Positions 1 to 8,583 of a stretch of 12,941 nucleotides of DNA are shown here, piece by piece (positions within the stretch are counted from its first letter, which is position 1; each line of letters starts with the position of its first letter). The DNA lies in assembly GCA_003833135.1 (NCBI GenBank), contig QZLH01000058.1:165528-178468 (forward strand). The letters are read 5' to 3'. The notes beneath the pieces were generated by a model. That model saw nothing but the letters and a program-made list of their open reading frames with translations. It made no database searches and had not been told where the DNA came from. This DNA comes from Oehlia diaphana. Lineage: Eukaryota > Glomeromycota > Glomeromycetes > Glomerales > Glomeraceae. The translations under genes were made by a program, and so were the position numbers.

Positions 1-691
1 TTTTTTTTGTAACAATTAATTATTCAGAATTGATTTTGTGATGAGTCATAAATAAACCATAAATTCTATAATACTGCAACATTTGTTTAATATTATAATA
101 TTTGTATTAAGTTATTGTAATAATAAATCATTTTAATCTAATCATATTGTAAATATACCTCGCATTATTGTATTGTAAATATTGTAAATATAGTTTATAT
201 CATTCAAATATACAGTAGATAGTTGTAATATACTAACATATTATGAATATAAATTACTGTATGTTCAGTATTACGCAAAAATTAAATTGTTAGTCTAATA
301 TTAAATACAAATCTACATAACTACTTCAGTTTTTTATTAACATGCAAAAAATTTTTTTAATATGTAAAAGAATTTTTCTATATAAAAAATTTTTTCTAAG
401 AGTACTGACTACCTTTCAGACCTCTTTCTTAGGTTTTTTTCACCTTTTTAAATTTTTATTTTATTTAATTTTATTATTTGTTTAATTTTGAAATATTTAT
501 TTACTTCCAATTCTTCAAATTTCTAATTACAAACAAAATTTCTAAACATAGAACAGAATTTTTCTTTTCAATACATAATACTACAATATGAAATTAATAT
601 ATACCCCAGAGCAGCGCGATGGGTTACAGTACGGCTATTAAAATATTATTTTGTAACAAATAAAATGATCAACCCGGATTAATATGCTATG
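1..691. other. AT-rich intergenic DNA, no gene seen
   Basis: This stretch is almost pure A/T with many homopolymer runs. A short direct repeat of the type attgtaaatat recurs around 146-195. A slightly GC-richer patch lies at 605-640. All frames are full of stops and I see no spliced coding chain, tRNA or TIR pair. Confidence 0.6.
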
Positions 692-698
692 GTAAAAA

Positions 699-914
699 AG
701 GACCCAGAAATATATATAAAAGGGTCAGGGTTTGAGTTTGCGTATTTTGAACTAAAAAAATTATGAAAATCTTACCTTTTTTGGATAATAATCTTATTTC
801 CTATTATAATATCTGGCTGACATTATCATAATTCCGGCCCCGAAAAAATGCGTACAGCTCATAGTAAAAAATTTTTTTCATCACCTGACCCCTATATATA
901 TATTTCTGGGTCCT
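699..914. mobile_element. 216-bp MITE with 31-bp TIRs and 7-bp TSD
   Basis: The left end (699-729) and the reverse complement of the right end (884-914) agree at 29 of 31 positions. Both start AGGACCCAGAAATATATATA and both continue into GGGTCAGG. The heptamer GTAAAAA flanks the element exactly on both sides (692-698 and 915-921), which is what a target-site duplication predicts, although an A-rich heptamer is weak on its own. Each TIR also holds its own small palindrome (GACCC..GGGTC). The interior of about 150 bp is AT-rich and non-coding, so any transposase would act in trans. A 7-8 bp TSD would suit several cut-and-paste families, and I do not assign one. Confidence 0.8.
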
Positions 915-921
915 GTAAAAA

Positions 922-1473
922 TTGGTACAATATGATTATTAATTATTAAATAAATTAACATTAATATTTTATACTATTTTTTTTATTAGTATGATTAAAA
1001 AAAACAACTTTTAATTAAAAAACACTAATATTATTTATTATTAATGAAAAAATGATCAACCAACGGCAAATTGTATTTTTTAACCAATGTTATTCAATCT
1101 TTATATTAATTTTTATTTAATTTCTATTTTGATTTTAATTATAATATATTTTACTTATATAATTATTAAATAATTAAGATTTAGGAGAGAAATAAAATTT
1201 TTTTACCTTACAAATAGAGGTTGTTTACATAATTGTAGATTTACTATATTTTTTTCTAATTATTGTTATTTAGTAATAATTATTATAATTAACAATATAA
1301 TCAATTTCGGAAAAACTAAATTATACTTATAGCTCAAAATAACAAGGTAATTCTATGATAATAGTAATTTTTAATTGTTAGTTTATATTTATATTTTTAA
1401 AATCACTAATTATTACTATCTGGTTATTTTTTAATTAAAAATAATTACTATTTATTTTTTTTTGGCTTTAGCA
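922..1473. other. AT-rich intergenic DNA, no gene seen
   Basis: This is low-complexity A/T DNA with many short palindromic TAAT/ATTA tracts, for example around 1270-1440. No open coding chain or RNA gene is visible. Confidence 0.55.
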
Positions 1474-1823
1474 ATGGATCAGGTGGCTTTCTATGGTTGA
1501 CTTTTTTTCTTCATTATCTATTCTAAGCAATTATAGTCAATAATTTAACTTTTTGTTTTATTATTTTAGCCAATTAATTACCTTGATAATCAATATTTAT
1601 CAATTGATTAATAAATTACTTATTGAACAGGTTCTGGAATCTTGCTGCAGATGATTGGTAAGTCATTCTACTGACTAAAAAAATTTATGTTGATATATTA
1701 ACAAATAAATTTTTTTCTTTTTTTACTTTAAAAATAAAGGAAGAATTGTTTTTCTTACTTTAAGGTCCAATCATAGGGCTTCAAGTGAAGGGGACTAATT
1801 ATGATTGTGGAAGCTACGAGTAG
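1474..1823 (+). CDS. possible three-exon micro-gene (35 aa), function unknown
   Basis: I do not recognise this product. Three short segments chain with consistent phase: 1474-1495 (ATG start), 1631-1657 and 1765-1823 (TAG). They total 108 nt, or 35 codons plus stop. The second intron (1658-1764) opens with a canonical GTAAGT and closes with TTAAG after a T-rich tract. The first (1496-1630) has a weak donor (GTTGAC) and a good acceptor (TGAACAG). The peptide starts MDQVAFYGSGILLQ, has a hydrophobic, Gly-rich middle that could be one short membrane helix, and ends in NYDCGSYE. The segments are richer in G+C than their surroundings. A second frame is also open across the same junctions and reads ..NLAADDWSNHRASSEGD, ending at 1797-1799, so the reading frame is not settled. 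It could also be a fragment of a larger gene or a structured RNA. Confidence 0.35.
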
Positions 1824-2355
1824 GTAATATTTTTATTATCAGTATTTTTCACTTTTTTATTTTTTATTATTACTAATCAATCAAATTTTATTGCTCTTTT
1901 AGATAAAAAATTTCAGATATCAAAAAAAATGCTTTTTAGATAAAAAAATTCTAATTTTTTATTATTTTTTTTAAATAAAAATTTTGATTTTTTTATTTAA
2001 AATTATTTCATATTTTATTTATTTTTTAAGTAATAGAATAAAAATAAAATATAAGGATAGACAAAAAGATTATTTATTCATTTTATTAATATAAATAAAA
2101 TGATTAATTAATAAAAAAATTTTTTTACAATAACGACAAATAAAATAATGAATATTATTTTCATCCATTATAATACCTTATAAAATCTTTGATCCAATAG
2201 ATTTCATATGTCAATTAAAATCTATTACACTACAATTATTTCTAACCTATTTGCTATCTCTTTTATAAATAAGTTCATCATAAATTAATATTACACTATT
2301 TATACATCATTATATACTATTTATATTATACATTTCAATTTAGACAGAACAATTA
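1824..2355. other. AT-rich intergenic DNA, no gene seen
   Basis: Poly-A and poly-T tracts dominate. A near-duplicate of about 20 bp around TTTTAGATAAAAAA occurs at about 1898 and 1931. No coding or RNA feature is evident. Confidence 0.55.
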
Positions 2356-2374
2356 GCGGTGACGAAGTCACCGC
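2356..2374. repeat. perfect GC-rich hairpin, 8-bp stem, 3-nt loop
   Basis: GCGGTGAC, then gaa, then GTCACCGC forms a perfect inverted repeat. It is a GC island in very AT-rich DNA, about 200 bp downstream of the minus-strand kinase stop codon. As RNA from that gene it would fold into a very stable stem. It could be a 3' UTR structure, a transcription pause site or the relic end of a mobile element. The sequence alone does not decide. Confidence 0.7.
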
Positions 2375-2577
2375 ACTTAGAATCCTCTAGTTTTATAAAT
2401 AAATATGGCTTGTACTGTACATAGAAGTCTCAATGTGAATATATTATGATTGATTATATTAGTTAATTTTTGTTTTAAAACCACAGTTTTCGGCAAAAAC
2501 TAATCAAGTCAAACTGAATAAAATTACGTGAAGTTGAACTATTTTTTCTTTTTATAATTCTCTTTATAATAAACAAG

Positions 2578-4170
2578 TTATAGTTGATGCTCAACAAAAG
2601 TAACCATGCAGTTATCTAGATCTTTTAATATACAAAATTGTAAAACAAAATAAGTTTTTGTGATATGTATGATAAAAATTAACTTTGTATACATACCTTC
2701 ATCTAAAATAACAGTTTTACCACTCAAAATCTCATTCAATTTAACTGAACTAACAACTATCCTACTTGTACTATAAGATTTCGGATGACATTTAATTTCT
2801 GGTTCATTGTCTGTAATAAAATAGTAAAATAATAAATATTGAATGATTACAATTTATTAAATAAGTAATACCGTAATTAAAATTACCAGGAACAGGTATT
2901 CTCTTTTCTTCATCTTCTTCCATTGGATATTTTTTATTCCATTCATCAAAAGTATTTGCTAATTCATTGGCAGTTGGTCTTTTTTCAGGATCATTATCCC
3001 AACATCTTTTCAATAATTCAACATATTCAGGCATTGTTCCTTTTATAATTTCTGGTCTATCACCTCTGCAAATATTTAAACAAAGATTTAAATCATGAGG
3101 AACATCGCAATATGCTGGGATTCCTGATGTCATTTCCCACATAATAATTCCAAAACTATATATATCAGCTGCTTTTGTGTATGGCTTACCACGTAATACT
3201 TCTGGTGCTATGTAAGGAATAACTCCATACATTTCATCACTTTTATTAGGTTGACTAACTAATCTACATAACCCAAAATCACTAACCAACAATATATTTT
3301 TAGTTAAATAAAGTAAATTTCCATCGTGAAAATCTCCATGAACTAAATCTAAACTATGAATGGCATTAAGCTGCCTTGAAATATCCCATAAATTTCGAAA
3401 TTTATCATTGGGATTATATTTTAATATCGATAAATTATTTCTTAAACTACCATTAAATGCATACATCATTACAACCATATAATTTTTCGTAACTGGATCT
3501 TGTGTTATTCCAAATAGCGGAATAAGGGAAGTAAAATTTGACCATGCATTATGCTGACATTTTAAATGTAATTTCCACTGTATATAAATAAATATATTAT
3601 TATAAAAATTACTAATTACTAATCCACTGTTATATAGAAGATAGAGTTGCTTACCTCATTTAAAAAATCCTCACCAATCTTTGATGAATCACTTAAGCTT
3701 TTAAGTATTACCCAATAGCCTTGTTTCCCATCATTTTTGGGATAATTTATATCTTTACGATTCCAATTTTGCTTTTCGCGATTCCAGCTTAATATCCGTC
3801 CATCCAACCAAATTGCTTCGTAAATTACGCCAAAACCACCCCTAGCTAAGTATTTAATATTCGTTAATCGATCATAAGGTATCCATTCAAGTAATTCAAA
3901 GTTGTTATTCGCATTTGATTGAGTTTCTTGAATAAACTTATCTATATGCTCGTTTCCACTAGTCCAATTATGAAAATTTTGTTGAAATCTTTTGGAATTG
4001 CAAATTTTGCACCAGTTATCCCACATGTTTGGTTTATTACATTCAGGACATAAGCCATACTCTAGACTATCACATATGTATTGTTCATGTGGACCAAAAC
4101 TATTATCATCACTTGAACTGATATTATTTAATTCATTAATTGGCTTTGCCAGATTCGTCATCTCTAACAT
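2578..4170 (-). CDS. TKL-type protein kinase, catalytically complete, four exons
   Basis: Predicted 454-residue cytoplasmic kinase that transfers ATP phosphate to protein Ser/Thr or Tyr; the substrate is unknown. Exons are 4170-3655, 3577-2887, 2810-2697 and 2621-2578. Introns are 77, 76 and 75 bp with GTAAGC, GTAATT and GTATGT donors. The phases are consistent (1,365 nt in total). Residues 41-57 hold a zinc-ribbon-like C-x2-C-x9-C-x2-C, followed by FQQNFHNWTSGN. The kinase domain starts near 105. The Gly loop is at 111-114, the ATP Lys at 157 (VILK), HGDFHDGN with catalytic Asp at 254, DFG at 272-274 and APE at 296-298. The C-terminal tail (404 on) starts NEPEIKCHPKSY, which fits the mycorrhizal kinase family as I know it. 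HRD is HGD here, a tolerated change. An alternative last acceptor six bases further on (exon start 2615) keeps the frame. The start could also be Met4. Confidence 0.9.
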
Positions 4171-4246
4171 TAATGAATTTTAACAAAAGAAAGAAAAATA
4201 ATTTTTTCATAGATTTCATTGGGAAAATTTGAAATTTAAATATCAT

Positions 4247-4254
4247 CTTATATA
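4247..4254 (-). promoter_or_regulatory. TATA-like box for the minus-strand kinase
   Basis: TATATAAG on the minus strand lies about 77-84 bp upstream of the ATG at 4170. This spacing suits a short 5' UTR. In such AT-rich DNA a chance match is possible. Confidence 0.4.
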
Positions 4255-4327
4255 TTTTAGTATTAAAGTTTATTCCTCATGCTATCGTTTCTAGAGTGTA
4301 CTAGTTGAAAATCATGTGAAGTAAATC

Positions 4328-4354
4328 TCACCTGATGTAAAAATCATCAGGTGA
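4328..4354. repeat. perfect 10-bp inverted repeat with 7-nt loop
   Basis: TCACCTGATG and CATCAGGTGA flank TAAAAAT in the spacer between the kinases. The core AAAAATCATCAGGTG recurs at about 7830-7844 upstream of a small minus-strand ORF, so it may be a dispersed element or a protein-binding palindrome. Confidence 0.65.
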
Positions 4355-4893
4355 TGATCAACACGATCACGTCTGAATAACATATGATTACAGATTCCCA
4401 CGTTTCGCTTAGAAAATTCACACGCAAAAATCCTGACCTAAACCTATGAGAATCATCTGATGATGATGAGAATAATTGTAATAATTGTTCAAGAGGATAT
4501 ACCGAAATATTATAGAAATTGATCGAATTGATCGATACCATGCATTGAGAAAAAACTACTAGATGTTTTTGATCCGTTTTTATTTCGTACTTTTCATTTT
4601 AATTTGGGACCTGAAATGTGATCATTATTATGGCATGCCGCGCTTATTTAAAAATGTGCTGATTTTTGTATCATTATCATTGTAAAATTAATGATATATA
4701 TTATTTATTGTAATATTAGATTTAATATAAACTTATGAAGGTTCATTTTCACTTCAAGAAAGAATTCAGAATTCATTATAATTCCGTTTTTTTTATCCTG
4801 CTTTATCCGAAGGGCACGACTGTATGTTGATCACAACTTCATTTCATTTGCTAAAATAAAAATCGCATCATCCGAAAATAAATTATAAAATAC

Positions 4894-4902
4894 TATATAA
4901 AA
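4894..4902 (+). promoter_or_regulatory. TATA-like box for the plus-strand pseudokinase
   Basis: TATATAAAA lies about 62 bp upstream of the ATG at 4964, the usual place for a fungal core promoter element. Its presence suggests the degenerate copy may still be transcribed. Confidence 0.45.
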
Positions 4903-4958
4903 CAACTGTCTGCATATATGAAGCTTCATTTCGATTCAATTTAATCAAAAAAAACCTT

Positions 4959-4967
4959 ATGAAATGA
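4959..4967 (+). promoter_or_regulatory. minimal two-codon uORF overlapping the start codon
   Basis: ATGAAATGA encodes Met-Lys-stop. Its stop codon overlaps the main ATG (4964-4966) by two bases, so ribosomes starting at the first ATG would finish on the real start. This arrangement can dampen initiation or permit reinitiation. The sequence is clear but the effect is inferred. Confidence 0.5.
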
Positions 4968-7156
4968 ATAGTAATATTTCGAATAATAATTTTTCCCAAT
5001 TTTTATATGATGAAATCAAACGCGGTCATACTAGTTATGGCTTATGTCCTGAATGTAATCAACCAAATACAGGGAAGAATTGGTGTAAGGAATGTTATTC
5101 CAAAAAGTTTCAACAAAATTTTAACAATTGGACTAGTGAGAATGAATATATTGATGAGTTCATTAAAGAATCGCAAACAAATGCAAGAAATAGATTTGAA
5201 TTACTTGAATGGGTTCCTTACGATAGATTAAGAAATATTAGTTACTTAGCTAATGGCGAATGCGACAATGTTTATAGAGTAACTTGGTTGGATGGATGGA
5301 TAATGCACTGGGATTATGAGGAACGAGATTGGAAGCGACTCGTTAATAAACAAGATTATAAAGAAGCAAATAATCCTGAAATACATGGCTATCAGGTAGT
5401 ACTTAAAAGTTCATCAAAATTTGATGAAAATACACTTAATGAGGTAAGCAACAATATTATTCTTGAATAATCAATACATGTAATTTTAATATACGAATGC
5501 ATATTTATGCTTATTTTAAAATACAGTGGAAATTACATTTACAATGTCAGCGCGAAGCGTTATCAAATAACACATCTCTTATACCACTACTTGGAATAAC
5601 ACAAAATCCATATACATTAAATTATATGATTATAATGCCTAACGCATCTCTAGGAAATTTAAGAAATAATTTATCAATAAAAAAAGATAATCCAAATGAT
5701 AAATTTTATAATTTGTGGGATATTTCAAAACAGCTTGAAGCTATTCATAAATTAAATCTAGCTCATGGCAATTTTCATAGTGGAAATCTGCTTTACGTGA
5801 CTCATGATTCAATAGTAATTAGTGATTTTAGATTATGTAGACTAGCTAACCAATCTAATATAAATAATGATATATATGAACTTCTTCCTCACTTTGCGCC
5901 GGAAGTTTTAAATGATAAATTATATACAAAAGCTGCTGACATATATAGTTTTGGAATTCTAATGTGGGAAATGACATCGGGAGCCCCAGCATCTCATATT
6001 TGCAAGGGGGATAGACCAGAAATTATAGAAGGAACAATTCCTGAATATATTGAATTAATGAAAAGATGTTGGGATAATGATCCTGAAAAAAGACCAACTG
6101 CCAATGAATTAATTAATATTTTTTATAAATGGAGTAAAAAATATCCAATGGAAAGAAATGATGAAAAGAGAATACCTGCTTCTGGTAATTATAATTTCTT
6201 TTAGATTAAAATTATATTTATTTAGTGTATTTATTTAAATATTTATTATCAATTTATAGTAAGAACAGAGTCTTATGGACTTCCAGACACAAAAATGACC
6301 TTAGCTGAGAGTGAAGTAAGAACGTCAGACTTTGATTTGAGCTCCAAGAAAAAATTTGGCAAGAAAATTATGATACAGAAAGTAAAGAATAAGCCAAAAA
6401 CTATACATTTTCCAAAACCTATGGGTATAAATGCAAATACTGATACTGATTACTATAGAAGGCTGATCGATAGTATAAGTATGTACATTACTGTAAATTA
6501 TATGCAAGTTACATTTTTACCATAAATATTATTCTAAATAAATCAATTTTTCAATTACATAAATAGGACGACTGTCTCTAAAAGCAACTAGACAACATGG
6601 TAGGTACATAGATTGGCTAAGTGTGTAATGTAAGGTAGTGAAAATGTGCATAATTACGTTACTCCTTTAACAAGGCACGGAACGTAAATGAAATTTTTTT
6701 AATCTAACGTTACTCGCTTTTATATGTTCCGTGGTCTGTATAACAAAATATTACATCATTCTTACGTTTTTTATCTTTTTTTTAGCGGATCTAGTAAAAG
6801 ATTTAAAACAGGCAAGTATGCTTTTTTTAATTGACTTTAAAGAAACGTTTCTAACGTTTAATTCATTTTTTTTTCTAGGGACGCAGTTTTCCTTATGCAA
6901 CTCGGATTTTTAAAGGTAAAATAGGAAATGGGAAGTGTGCTTTTGTTTTTTGTATATACTGATTTTAAAGAAACGTTTCTAATGTTTTATCTCTTGTCTT
7001 TTTCTAGAGACGTCGAGTTCCTTACATAAGCCAAACTTTCAAAAAGATAAATTAGGAAGAGGGAAGGTGTATATCTATATTTTTTTTTATTTATTTAATT
7101 TTAAAGAAATGCTTCTAACGTTCATTTCTTGTTCTTTTCAGAAAGGTAGACTTTAA
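4964..7156 (+). CDS. predicted pseudokinase with a divergent, basic mini-exon tail
   Basis: This is the paralogue of the minus-strand kinase. Exons 4964-5443 and 5527-6184 are secure: introns fall at the same two positions and phases, and the N-terminal cysteines C28, C31, C41 and C44 are kept. Catalysis looks lost. The Gly loop reads ANGECDNVY, the catalytic Asp is Asn242 (HGNFHSGN), DFG is DFR (260-262), the P+1 Gly before APE is Glu, and about 11 residues after APE (near 315) are missing. Lys148 and Asp260 remain, so nucleotide binding is not excluded. Exon 3 (6260-6478, or from 6269 in the same frame) is open for 73 codons, Lys-rich (SKKKFGKK) and unlike the other gene's exon 3. A stop-free chain then runs through 6567-6599, 6786-6811 (GC donor), 6879-6915, 7008-7066 and 7142-7156, giving 508 aa. 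These last exons are tentative, and the gene may instead end near 6204 or 6525. Confidence 0.7.
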
Positions 7157-7240
7157 AGGTAATTATAAAGGGAGGAGTGTGGGTATTTTTTATTTAATTG
7201 ATTTTTTACATTTTATTCCTTGTCCTTTTCTAAGGATGTA
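6567..7240 (+). repeat. tandem array of homologous mini-exon/intron units
   Basis: Short exon-like blocks follow acceptors ending at 6566, 6785, 6878, 7007, 7141 and (weak, TAAG) 7234. Several align with each other, such as GGACG..TGCAACTCGG at 6879 and GACG..AGCAACTAGAC at 6567. The intervening introns are also copies: a 23-bp block TTTAAAGAAACGTTTCTAACGTT occurs at 6836-6858, 6964-6986 (1 change) and 7100-7122 (2 changes). It holds a CTAAC branch-site-like core 20-30 nt before a pyrimidine tract and AG. Donor sides also match (GGCAAG at 6811, GGGAAG at 6930 and 7061, GGGAGG at 7170). The repeat unit is therefore exon plus intron, 109-136 bp long and decaying toward the 3' end. Confidence 0.7.
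6676..6733. repeat. 8-bp inverted repeat inside a predicted intron
   Basis: CACGGAAC (6676-6683) and GTTCCGTG (6726-6733) would pair across a 42-nt loop inside the long predicted intron 6600-6785. Such a stem could bring the splice sites closer or mark an insertion. This intron is about 186 bp against 75-92 bp for most of the gene's other introns. Confidence 0.45.
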
Positions 7241-7626
7241 ACTTGTACATTGGAAATAAGAAAAGAGTTGACAAGTTTTCATCTGTTTTTCATTTTTTCG
7301 CTAATCTTGATTCATATACTAGTTCTTAGTTTATTATAATATAAGATTTCTTTTTTTAAGTAATTTTGCACATTACATAACTATAATTAAGTCAAATTTG
7401 GGCAACCAATTTTATTTACTAATAAATCACATGATTTTACATTTAAACCAATCAGAATTCACATAAAATTATTTATTTCTTTGTTATTTTGCATTCTTTA
7501 TCAATATAACTAAAGCAATGGTTAATAATTGCTAACTAAAGATAACAAACTATTAATTAGCAGATAAGTATTGTTGCTCTTGCAAAGATTTTCATATACA
7601 AAACAATTCAAGGATGTGAATAGTTA
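7241..7626. other. AT-rich intergenic DNA, no gene seen
   Basis: I see no coding chain, RNA gene or clear repeat pair here beyond short A/T palindromes around 7520-7560. Confidence 0.5.
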
Positions 7627-7803
7627 TTAATTACATTCAACATCTTGTTCCCTCTCATTCCACCAAGTTTTGATAGCATCAAGAGCTTTCTTTAATGGTT
7701 CTTTGAAGTATTTAAACCACTCAGGAGTCATTATTTCAAGTTGTTGTTTTGCTTCATTCAGATTTTGTGAATTTGTATTCATATGAAATTTGTCATTACA
7801 CAT
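7627..7803 (-). CDS. small hypothetical ORF (58 aa) or terminal exon
   Basis: The frame opens with ATG directly after an in-frame TAG and runs 58 codons to TAA. I do not recognise the product. It is polar and helix-prone, with a central amphipathic block (TPEWFKYFKEPLKKALD) and three tryptophans. The composition is mixed like a real protein and unlike the low-complexity frames around it. The bases just before the ATG read TTGAATAG, which could be a splice acceptor, so this may be the last exon of a longer minus-strand gene whose upstream part (7850-8300) is broken. A second in-frame ATG lies at 7780-7782. Confidence 0.3.
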   Translation of the reverse strand: MCNDKFHMNTNSQNLNEAKQQLEIMTPEWFKYFKEPLKKALDAIKTWWNEREQDVECN

Positions 7804-8440
7804 CTATTCAATTTGATTAAATTATGGTAAAAATCATCAGGTGTTATGTAACATCATTTAAAGCTTCCTTTAAGGTTCATTTGCATAAAACCTAGGAGGA
7901 TTATTATCTTGAGATATACATCTCATCAATCATCCCAGTCTAATCCGGTACTATAATTGTAACAATAGGCGTTTTGACCCAATCATTATAACATAAAATT
8001 TGGTTACTCTTAGATGAATCTTCTAATAATTCTAATATATTTTCTGTGAGGCAGAGGTTTTTCTGCTGGATCATCTCATTTTGGGCTTTCATCAATTGAT
8101 GCATATCTTTTGTATAACTTGGTTCCTCAAAATTACTTAAACATCATTTCCAATCTTGGCCAGTTAAGTTTTCAAAAAGTCACTATAAATTTTTTCTTGA
8201 TTTGACACTGGATGTCTAACTCTTCAATATGTATTTTACTTTATGACTTCAAATTTACAAAATCACTACGGAAATTACCAAGATTATTATTAATGTTTCC
8301 CATGGTTTAATTTATATATGAAAAGAAAAACGGCCTTATTCTTTGGAGAGTTTGACGTGACTAACAAGATAGACTCTTGGATTGATAGTAATTTATCAGT
8401 ATGCGGGTAAAGTGGTTAAAATGGTAAAATATTTATATGG
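7804..8440. other. no intact gene; scattered minus-strand coding-like fragments
   Basis: On the minus strand, 8056-8078 reads D-D-P-A-E-K-P, resembling the W-D-x-D-P-x-K-R-P end of the kinase C-lobe. An overlapping frame is open over roughly 7945-8110. Stops and frame changes interrupt any continuous product. This may be a decayed kinase copy, but the match is too short to assert. Confidence 0.3.
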
Positions 8441-8583
8441 TTTTTTTTAGAATTTAAAAGATGTTACAGGTATATTTAGCCCAAGGGAATTGCTAAAGCA
8501 TTCGCCTGGGTCTTTGATCACGTGGAGATTTAATATTTTTGATTAGCCAGATTGGACACATGATCACGTCATCTCGTTTTCAG

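Larger units (their letters stand above)
4171..4963. promoter_or_regulatory. shared 793-bp divergent intergenic region between paralogous kinases
   Basis: The two kinase genes face away from each other, so this spacer must hold both promoters. Each end has a TATA-like box at a sensible distance from its ATG. The middle holds a perfect hairpin (4328-4354) and a short TGATGATGATG-type repeat (around 4450-4470). An open minus-strand frame at 4347-4541 has low-complexity composition, and I do not regard it as a gene. Confidence 0.65.

Noticed and set aside
3992..4183. Plus-strand open frame opposite kinase exon 1
   Set aside because: It is a shadow of the minus-strand kinase exon, which carries clear conserved motifs.
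4347..4541. A 64-codon minus-strand open frame between the kinases
   Set aside because: Its composition is dominated by simple repeats (poly-Ser from TGATGA tracts), and it has no splice or homology support.
5497..5526. Start of a separate kinase gene at the ATG at 5497
   Set aside because: This ATG lies inside the 83-bp intron. The acceptor at 5526 and homology to the minus-strand gene show the sequence continues from exon 1.
6325..6507. Minus-strand open frame opposite the plus-strand exon 3
   Set aside because: The plus-strand frame is continuous with the kinase by phase. The antisense frame is a by-product.
6731..6913. A 60-codon hydrophobic plus-strand open frame
   Set aside because: It reads through intron T-tracts and exon blocks of the mini-exon array in a frame not supported by the splice phases.
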